Under the pieces are notes generated by a model. The model saw only the letters and a program-made list of their open reading frames with translations. It had not been told where the DNA came from and ran no database searches. Position numbers and translations under genes: made by a program. Positions 32,485-38,769 of a stretch of DNA of 38,769 nt are shown here, piece after piece (the stretch's first letter is position 1; each line of letters opens with the position of its first letter). The stretch is from Lutibacter sp. (lineage in GTDB: Bacteria; Bacteroidota; Bacteroidia; Flavobacteriales; Flavobacteriaceae), in assembly GCF_030692605.1 (NCBI RefSeq), contig NZ_JAUYUD010000078.1:1-38769 (forward strand). The letters run 5' to 3'.

Positions 32485-34050
32485 TTATTGCGGACAAACC
32501 TTTCTTATAGCATCAATTATTGTTCCATCAACCCATTTAACGACCGCCACAATTTTATCATCAAATTTTTGTTTGATCGGAACACCACATATTTTTTCAG
32601 CTTCATTTTTTAGCTCTTGAATTGTTCTAATAGGTAAGCTACTATTTTTTAATTTTTCGATTAAATCCTGACGCAAAGGGTTTATCGCAATGCCCCGTTC
32701 GGTTATAATCACATCAATCAGTTCTCCTGGACCACAAATAGTTGTTACTTCATCACGGATTACCGGAATTCTATCTCTAAAAAGTGGCACTGGCAGTATG
32801 GTACACTTGGCAAATAAACAATTTTGCCACCCACCTATACCATGCAAAAGCACTCCATCAGAATGTGTAACAACATTTGCATTGAAATTTACATCAACTT
32901 CTGTAGCTCCTAGAATAACAACATCTACAAGCTGTGCGAAATTACCCTTACCATGATAGTTGTAACTGGTAAACGGACTAGTATTTACATGTTTTGGATT
33001 ATCTCTCATCGACTTTACTCCGTCTAAATCGAATGTTTGTCCGTCTAAAATATATTCTACTAATCCTTCGTTCAGCATATCCACCAAATACTTATTGCTT
33101 CCTCCCCTTGCAAAACGAGCTTTCATGCCCTTCTTTTTTAGCATCTCGCTAAAATAAATTCCAATCGATAAAGCTGTACCTCCAGCGCCCGCCTGAAAAG
33201 AAAATCCATCCTTAATAATCCCAGCATATTCACAAAATTTAGCAGTCATCTCTGCAAGCAGAAGCCTGTCCGGACTTTTTGTTATTTCAGTAGTGCCTGA
33301 AACAATTTTTTCGGGAATACCAATTGTATCCACTTTTACCACATAATCAACATAATTGCCCTGTATTTGCCATGGCAAACAAGGAAATGGAACTAAATTA
33401 TCGGTCACTACAATCACTTTATCTGCATATTGTGAATCTGCCAATGCGAATCCTAAAAGACCGCAAGCGGCTGGACCGTCAACACCATTGGCATTGCCAA
33501 AAAAATCAGCTGTCGGCGCTGCGATAACGGCAATATCAATTTGTATTTCGCCATCCTGTACAGCTTGATATCGCCCTCCATGAGAACGCAGCACGCCAAC
33601 ACCTTTCATTTTACCTTCAGAAGCGAAACGACCTAACTGACCATTCATACTTCCTTCAATATGATGGATGGTTCCATCTTCAAGATATTTAATTAATGAA
33701 GAGTGACATTCGAAGGAGGCAGAGGGAAACCAAATTAAATTTTTAACTCCAAGCTCTGCTGCAATATCAAAGATTTCATTAGCAACCAAGTCACCGTTTC
33801 TAAAATGATGATGTGTAGATATTGTCATACCATCTTTTAATCCTGCCTTAATCAATGACTCCTTTAATGAAGAAACCAGCTTATTGCCGTCATTAGGAAA
33901 ATCTATGCATGAAGAAATGCGCTGCCCAAATTTATTTCCGATAGGACGATGCTGCCCAACACCTTTAAAAGGCACAACAGTCTCTCCATTTACTCTCGTT
34001 GGTACTTTTCTACCAATTGCATTTACAACTAACTTTTCTTCCTTATTCAT
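32485..34050 (-). CDS. citF: citrate lyase alpha subunit (citrate CoA-transferase)
   Basis: A cytoplasmic enzyme of 521 residues that transfers the acyl carrier thioester from acetyl to citrate within the citrate lyase complex. Clear family signatures include GVGQHRPIGNKFGQRISSCIDFP near the N-terminus and STHHHFRNGDLVANEIF. Others are ADFFGNANGVDGPAACGLLGFA, FSFQAGAGGTALSIGIYF, and the long GATEVDVNFNANVVTHSDGVLLHGIGGWQN segment. The length matches CitF. The start overlaps the upstream citDE gene by eight bases. It is the last gene of the citrate operon. The accessory genes for the prosthetic group are not in the window. Confidence 0.95.
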   Translation of the reverse strand: MNKEEKLVVNAIGRKVPTRVNGETVVPFKGVGQHRPIGNKFGQRISSCIDFPNDGNKLVSSLKESLIKAGLKDGMTISTHHHFRNGDLVANEIFDIAAELGVKNLIWFPSASFECHSSLIKYLEDGTIHHIEGSMNGQLGRFASEGKMKGVGVLRSHGGRYQAVQDGEIQIDIAVIAAPTADFFGNANGVDGPAACGLLGFALADSQYADKVIVVTDNLVPFPCLPWQIQGNYVDYVVKVDTIGIPEKIVSGTTEITKSPDRLLLAEMTAKFCEYAGIIKDGFSFQAGAGGTALSIGIYFSEMLKKKGMKARFARGGSNKYLVDMLNEGLVEYILDGQTFDLDGVKSMRDNPKHVNTSPFTSYNYHGKGNFAQLVDVVILGATEVDVNFNANVVTHSDGVLLHGIGGWQNCLFAKCTILPVPLFRDRIPVIRDEVTTICGPGELIDVIITERGIAINPLRQDLIEKLKNSSLPIRTIQELKNEAEKICGVPIKQKFDDKIVAVVKWVDGTIIDAIRKVCPQ

Positions 34051-35254
34051 TTGTCTGATTTTTCCAATTTATATCTAACTTACCCAATGAGACAGCCAAA
34101 TCTATAATTCTTTGAGCCCTTTTCACAATTGGGGCATCAATCATTTTCGAACCAAGGGAAACTACTCCTAATCCTTCTTCTGTTGCTTTTATAAAGGCTA
34201 TTACAATTTTCTTCGCATTATCAATTTCTTTTTCATTTGGAGCAAAATTATCACGAATGACTTTTATTTGGCGAGGATGAATACATCCCATACCTTCAAA
34301 TCCTAATGCTTTTGATTTATGCACATTTTCTTTCAATGCTTCTATGTCATCAACTGAACTAAAAACCGAATCTATTGCTTGAATCCCAACGGCTTTACAA
34401 GCATTGATAATCTGACATCTTGCAAAAAGAGATTCTATACCTTCGTTTGTACGGTTTACGCCAAGATCGGCAGTATAATCTTCTAATCCGATGGCGATGG
34501 CTACAACATTATCAGCAGCTTGTGCAATTTCGAAAGCTTTTATTACGCCCATGGCACTTTCGATAATTGGCATCAGCCAAACAGGATTAATCATTTTAGA
34601 TTTTTTCTGAATTGCTACAATGCGTTGATTTACTTTATGAAGTTGGTCTGCACTTTCGCATTTTGGAACCAACACAAGGTTTACATTGTGGGGAATAATA
34701 TATTCAAGATCTTCAAGACCTGCTGGGATTTGGTTTATACGCACCATTCGTTCTACTCCCATAAAATTGAGATTCCGCAACGCATTACGAACCAAGAATC
34801 GGGCTTCATTTTTCTTATCAACCGCCACAGCATCTTCAAGATCAAGGATAATACCATCAGGTTTATGAATTCCTGCATTAATCATTAAACTAGGAGTGTT
34901 TCCAGGCAGGTACAATCTAGTGATACGGTGTTGATCAAAACTTGAAGTATTTATATTTTCTGGCAGCATTTCAAGCAAAAACTCCTTGTCAGTTTTTATT
35001 TGCTTTTTGATTGCAGCTTCAAGTCTTGCAGCCAATACAAATGGCAATGCACCTTTGTCTTCAATTTTTAATATAACGTGTTTAAGATTAAAGAATTTTA
35101 AAACCTCTTTACATAATAGCACAATACTATCACCATAAAGTGATTTTACCTTACTTTGTAAATCAATTTGTATCCCTCCTGATTTAGTTAGTTTTAGAGA
35201 AACAAAACAATCAGACCTATCTTTATCTCCTTTATTACCTGTAGTTACAATCAT
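34043..35254 (-). CDS. fused citrate lyase acyl carrier protein and beta subunit (CitD-CitE)
   Basis: A protein of 403 residues made of two normally separate subunits. Residues about 1-90 match the citrate lyase acyl carrier protein: S14 in DRSDCF lies where the phosphoribosyl-dephospho-CoA carrying serine is expected, and IEDKGALPFVLAARLEAAI is the conserved C-terminal helix. Residues about 108-400 match CitE, the citryl-ACP lyase of the HpcH/HpaI fold: RLYLPGNTPSLMINAG, DGIILDLEDAVAVDKKNEAR, VLVPKCESADQL, IIESAMGV, AIGLEDYTADLGV and GCIHPRQIKVI. In most bacteria citD and citE are separate genes. The fusion would fix a 1:1 ratio of carrier and lyase. Confidence 0.9.
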   Translation of the reverse strand: MIVTTGNKGDKDRSDCFVSLKLTKSGGIQIDLQSKVKSLYGDSIVLLCKEVLKFFNLKHVILKIEDKGALPFVLAARLEAAIKKQIKTDKEFLLEMLPENINTSSFDQHRITRLYLPGNTPSLMINAGIHKPDGIILDLEDAVAVDKKNEARFLVRNALRNLNFMGVERMVRINQIPAGLEDLEYIIPHNVNLVLVPKCESADQLHKVNQRIVAIQKKSKMINPVWLMPIIESAMGVIKAFEIAQAADNVVAIAIGLEDYTADLGVNRTNEGIESLFARCQIINACKAVGIQAIDSVFSSVDDIEALKENVHKSKALGFEGMGCIHPRQIKVIRDNFAPNEKEIDNAKKIVIAFIKATEEGLGVVSLGSKMIDAPIVKRAQRIIDLAVSLGKLDINWKNQTNE

Positions 35255-35295
35255 TTTATTATGCTAAAAGTTCAACAATATAAACAAATTAAATG

Positions 35296-36783
35296 TTATT
35301 TAGCCCATAAAGGCAATGCCATTTCCAAATCCAACCATGGAATGATAATAAAATAAAGAATTATAGTCAGAAGAACCAATGTGATTATGTTAAGCCAAAA
35401 ACCACATTTCACCATTTGCGCAACAGAAACTCGTTCACTGGCAAACACAACAGTATTAGGGCCAGTTGCAGCAGGCATCATAAAAGCACAAGAACATGCT
35501 ATGGTTGCGGGTATCATAAGCAGCAACGGATTAATACTTGCTGCAATAGCAGTACTTGCTAAAACGGGCAACAAAATATTGGCACTGGCTGTATTGGAAT
35601 TAAATTCGGTAAAGAATAAAACAAAGGAGATTACTATTACAAGTATCATAAAAAAAGGATAACCATTAATAAATGATAGCTGGGAGCCTAGCCAATCTGC
35701 CAAACCAGTTGACACAAAACCCTCTGCCACGGCATAACCACCACCAACAATCATTACTACTCCCCAAGGTATTTGGCTTGCCTCTTTCCAATTGATTAAT
35801 CGTCTCTCTTTATTGGCAGGAATCATAAACAATAGGATCGCTGAAGCCATTGCAATAGTACCGTCATGTACATTGCCCGTAATACCAAATATACCCGTCC
35901 ATCCCGGAATTACAATTTGCCCCAATATTAAATCATCTTTAAAAACCCAACCAAAAACAGTAATTGCAGCAACATACAAAACTCTTTTCTCACCCGAACT
36001 CATTTTACCCAATGCATCTAATTCCTCTTTAATAATTGTAAGGTTATTACTAAGGTTCCCCTCTATTTTGAAGTATCGAATAATAAAATACCAAAACACC
36101 GGAATTAAAATTATAAGGATTGGAACCCCAATTTTTAACCATATAAAAAAGTTAATTGGAGGGGCTTTTGGAAACATTTTTTCATAAATACCAACAAAAA
36201 TCATATTGGTGGGTGAGCCTATAAGTGTGACTAGACCACCAATGGAAGCTGAATATGCAATGGCTAACATAAGACCAGGCGCAAATAAATTTTTTTGAGC
36301 ACCTTCTACCTCATCATCTTTAGCAAGAATTGAAAGTCCAATAGGTAACATCATCAGGGCTGTTGTAACATTCGCTATCCACATTGAAACAACCGCTGTT
36401 GCAATCATCATACTTAATACAATTTTTTGACGGCTGTTACCAAAAATATTTATTATTGACAGCGCTATTCTCTTGTGCAAATTTTGAGTTTCAATAGCCT
36501 TCGCCAAAAAGAAAACTGCCAGAAACATGAGCGCATAGCTATGCCCATAGTTTGCTGCAGTATCAGCAGGTGATAATATCCTCATGGGTGGATACAAAAC
36601 TAACGGGACAAATGCGGTAACGTATACAGGAATGGCCTCGGTGACCCACCAAACACTCATAAGAACCACTACCGCAGCTGCCCCTTTGGCCTCAACACTC
36701 ATTCCTGTTGGCGTGGGAAGCAACAATATAACCACAAATGCTATGATTCCTCCAATAATTCCAGAATATTTTTTTGAGAGCAT
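35296..36783 (-). CDS. DASS/SLC13 family sodium-dependent dicarboxylate or citrate transporter
   Basis: Inner-membrane symporter of 495 residues with about twelve helices, in the divalent anion:sodium symporter family. Visible motifs: AYSASIGGLVTLIGSPTN (176-193), the second SNT sodium/substrate motif NSNTASANILLP (395-406), and MMPAATGPNTVVFAS (435-449). The first SNT position reads ANVTTA (137-142) where other members have SNT, so the site is altered. The family transports succinate, malate, fumarate, sulfate or citrate. Citrate is inferred from the citDE-citF genes that follow at short distance. It diverges from the 507-aa gene at 36987. Confidence 0.88.
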   Translation of the reverse strand: MLSKKYSGIIGGIIAFVVILLLPTPTGMSVEAKGAAAVVVLMSVWWVTEAIPVYVTAFVPLVLYPPMRILSPADTAANYGHSYALMFLAVFFLAKAIETQNLHKRIALSIINIFGNSRQKIVLSMMIATAVVSMWIANVTTALMMLPIGLSILAKDDEVEGAQKNLFAPGLMLAIAYSASIGGLVTLIGSPTNMIFVGIYEKMFPKAPPINFFIWLKIGVPILIILIPVFWYFIIRYFKIEGNLSNNLTIIKEELDALGKMSSGEKRVLYVAAITVFGWVFKDDLILGQIVIPGWTGIFGITGNVHDGTIAMASAILLFMIPANKERRLINWKEASQIPWGVVMIVGGGYAVAEGFVSTGLADWLGSQLSFINGYPFFMILVIVISFVLFFTEFNSNTASANILLPVLASTAIAASINPLLLMIPATIACSCAFMMPAATGPNTVVFASERVSVAQMVKCGFWLNIITLVLLTIILYFIIIPWLDLEMALPLWAK

Positions 36784-36887
36784 TATTCTAATTGTATTTA
36801 ATTTGAATCAAACTTATGAATTTAAAAGATGGGGATTATTCAAATAATATCGTATAATTGTAGTCTCAAATGTTGTGTAAATATTTC

Positions 36888-36921
36888 AATTAATTGATTA
36901 ATAATTAATTACGAATTAATT
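36888..36921. repeat. three AATTAATT repeats in the divergent promoter region
   Basis: AATTAATT occurs at 36888-36895, 36903-36910 and 36914-36921, between the transporter gene and the 507-aa gene. Each copy is self-complementary. They could be operator sites for the divergent pair. Base composition is so AT-rich that chance is a fair alternative. Confidence 0.3.
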
Positions 36922-36986
36922 ATGATGTTTTTTTTGTAATTATAAAACGAACTTTATTCTGATATTATAAACCTTTTCATCTACTT

Positions 36987-38510
36987 ATGATAAAATCCGA
37001 ATCCTTAATATACCTCGTGAACTCCATGACAAAGCCCGAGAAGAAAGCTTTTAAAATAGCGACCGCAACAACTATCACAAATTATAGCAAACTCTATACT
37101 CTTATAGTTAATGACAAAGACGTGACGTCAGCATCACTTCGTATAAATTATTTACGTTTAATTAAAGGTGCTTCGTTTGATACTTCCGTAAATTATCTTT
37201 ATGAACTTTTATTAAATATAATGCTCGAATTGCGGAAGGAACAAGATATTTATTATGAATTATTTGATAAAATTTCAAAAGCACGAATTCTTTATGAGAA
37301 ATCCTTGTATAAAGAATGTTTTAATTTACTTGACAAAATAAAGGCAAGCGCCACTGTGTATGAGAACTATTACGCTTTGCTTATTTCATCACGCCTCGAA
37401 TTAGAATATCTTCTGGCTCTGAATTATCCAGAAACGAATGAAAAGGCTTTGCATCATAAGCAATTTAAAGTAAACGAAACATTGAGAATTACCCAAAAAA
37501 TGCATCAACAATCAGCCTTATATGAATTACTGAAACACCGGATGATTTACAAAGGCAACTCTCGTTCTGAAAAACAAAAAACAGAGTTAAACGATTTAGT
37601 GGTCAGTGAGATGAGTATTATGGCCTCCTCAAACCTTGAGGGTTTTGAAATTAACAAACTCCATCAATTATTTCAGGCCAACTATCTTATTAGCGTAGGA
37701 GATTACAAATCGGCCTATCATTCATTTTTTGAATTAAATAACTTATTGGAAGCAAATAAACACCTGTGGTCAAATCCTCCCTTTTATTATGTTCTAACAT
37801 TAGAAGGCGTTTTAGATAGTTTAAGGAGTCTTCATAATTATGATGGTATGACTTACTATATACAGCAATTGAAAAACCTAAAATCATCTTCCCTTAATTT
37901 TAACACCAATGTTGTTTGTTTGATATTTCTTTACGAATTATTTCCAATTCTTGATAGCGGAGATTTTTTGGCATGTGAAATACATATGAAAAAATATGAT
38001 GAAACATTGTTGAAAAAAGTGAATTCACTTAGTCTGTCCAGAAATGCAGAATTAAGTTTAAACATTGCACTCATTCATTTTGGATTAAAGAAATTTCGCA
38101 AAGCCCAAAATATTTTGAGTAAGGTGATTTTTGCCAGCAGGGATTATTCCTATCTACCTCTTTATCGAACACTGAGATTAGTTAATCTTATGGTATTATA
38201 TGAATTAAAAGATTTTGATTTTATAAAATATGAATCACGATCTATAAAAAGAGAAATACTAATGGCTGGGAAAAATTATAAAATTGAAAGAAGAATTATC
38301 AATTTTGTAAACAAACAAACCCTTCCAGCCTATGCGTTAAAGCGTATTAATTTGTGGGAGAAAATGAACAAAGATTTTAAAACAATTAGTCAAGATGTTT
38401 ACGAACAGCAAACCATAAAACACTTCGATTTTTTGGCTTGGATTGAAAGTAAAATCAGAAGAATTCATTTATCTAAAATTTTAATTGAAAAAATGCATTC
38501 AAGGTTCTAA
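36987..38510 (+). CDS. helical-repeat (TPR-like) protein of unknown function
   Basis: A soluble protein of 507 residues without signal peptide or membrane segment. It is almost wholly helical, with repeated amphipathic helix pairs reminiscent of TPR arrays, for example ILYEKSLYKECFNLLDKIKASATVYENYYALLISSRLELEYLLAL and FQANYLISVGDYKSAYHSFFELNNLL. The N-terminus reads LIYLVNSMTKPEKKAFKI. This resembles a motif I recall (L-x-K-S-E-K-R-x-F-K-like) from other Bacteroidota hypothetical proteins of similar size. It diverges from the citrate transporter gene with a 203-base gap, so control of the citrate operon is conceivable. No DNA-binding or kinase domain is visible, so I leave the function open. 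Confidence 0.7.
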   Translation: MIKSESLIYLVNSMTKPEKKAFKIATATTITNYSKLYTLIVNDKDVTSASLRINYLRLIKGASFDTSVNYLYELLLNIMLELRKEQDIYYELFDKISKARILYEKSLYKECFNLLDKIKASATVYENYYALLISSRLELEYLLALNYPETNEKALHHKQFKVNETLRITQKMHQQSALYELLKHRMIYKGNSRSEKQKTELNDLVVSEMSIMASSNLEGFEINKLHQLFQANYLISVGDYKSAYHSFFELNNLLEANKHLWSNPPFYYVLTLEGVLDSLRSLHNYDGMTYYIQQLKNLKSSSLNFNTNVVCLIFLYELFPILDSGDFLACEIHMKKYDETLLKKVNSLSLSRNAELSLNIALIHFGLKKFRKAQNILSKVIFASRDYSYLPLYRTLRLVNLMVLYELKDFDFIKYESRSIKREILMAGKNYKIERRIINFVNKQTLPAYALKRINLWEKMNKDFKTISQDVYEQQTIKHFDFLAWIESKIRRIHLSKILIEKMHSRF

Positions 38511-38663
38511 CGCAACAAACGTTACTTCTTTATAAGAGTCTAAGCTACAAATTTTAGTTCAGAATCCATTATTTCTTTAGGGGTTTATATCTTATAATTT
38601 TTCGGGGTCTGTTATTGAGTTTTTCTTGTGTTATTAACCTGACGGTTATTTAACGGAATTTTA
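38511..38663. other. short intergenic stretch
   Basis: AT-rich spacer between the stop of the 507-aa gene and the stop of a convergent minus-strand gene. A T-rich tract is present, but no convincing hairpin terminator. Confidence 0.4.
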
Positions 38664-38768
38664 TCAAGCTGCATATTTGATGTCTTTATGATTGAAATAT
38701 TTTTGAACTCTATCTGGATTTTGAACTAACATTTGCATATGGTTTTCTAAATTTTCTTTAAGTTTTTC
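38664..38768 (-). CDS. 3' end of an unidentified gene, cut by the window edge
   Basis: On the minus strand an open frame enters from the right edge and ends at TGA (38664-38666). The 34 residues read EKLKENLENHMQMLVQN and onward to YFNHKDIKYAA. It has a lysine- and asparagine-rich charged composition that looks like real coding sequence. A transposase or other mobile-element gene end is possible, but the family is not recognised. Confidence 0.45.
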   Translation of the reverse strand, partial: EKLKENLENHMQMLVQNPDRVQKYFNHKDIKYAA

Positions 38769-38769
38769 A

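Overview
The window reads as a chromosome segment of a marine or aquatic Bacteroidota, most likely Flavobacteriaceae. The evidence is low G+C with strong A/T codon bias, a SusC/SusD pair, the flavobacterial order of cytochrome oxidase accessory genes, near absence of Shine-Dalgarno sites, and a TAnnTTTG promoter box. No rRNA, tRNA, CRISPR array, prophage or complete insertion sequence was recognised.

Layout. (1) 1-183: a palindromic dispersed repeat with terminal inverted repeats. (2) 243-3762 (+): a respiratory cluster with cytochrome oxidase subunits III and IV, a cysteine-poor SCO-like membrane protein, a classical SCO copper chaperone, a DUF420/CtaM-like protein and a 67-aa CxxC protein; a TolC-type outer membrane protein follows. 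(3) 5418-8859: tsaB with a TTG start, then on the minus strand a DUF1304 protein, an exported YyaL/DUF255 thioredoxin-domain protein and dodecin. (4) 9409-14180 (+): two CPA2 cation:proton antiporters with visibly higher G+C than their surroundings and near-duplicate leader sequences. (5) 14181-16972: an accessory patch with intergenic repeats, a gene remnant, a DNA-glycosylase-like gene and a ureide-permease-type transporter. (6) 31836 down to 16973 (-): one long probable operon in the order ribokinase, SusC, SusD, three exported ADP-ribosylglycohydrolase (ARH) family proteins, two tandem-esterase proteins and a DUF4595-like lipoprotein, closed by a strong hairpin terminator. (7) 36783 down to 32485 (-): a citrate module made of a DASS/SLC13 transporter, a CitD-CitE fusion and CitF. 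It diverges from a 507-aa helical-repeat protein of unknown function. (8) 38664 to the right edge: the 3' end of a further minus-strand gene.

How the genes may work together. In block 6, a SusCD outer-membrane importer, several exported ARH-family hydrolases, exported esterases and a cytoplasmic ribokinase suggest a utilisation locus for an acylated ribosyl compound such as an ADP-ribosyl, nucleoside or other riboside glycan. The enzymes would release ribose and RbsK would phosphorylate it. This is the strongest candidate for a poorly described system here. The substrate is inferred from gene content, not shown by the sequence. Block 7 would import citrate or a related acid and cleave it to acetate and oxaloacetate; the genes that make and attach the lyase prosthetic group (citC, citX, citG) are not in the window.
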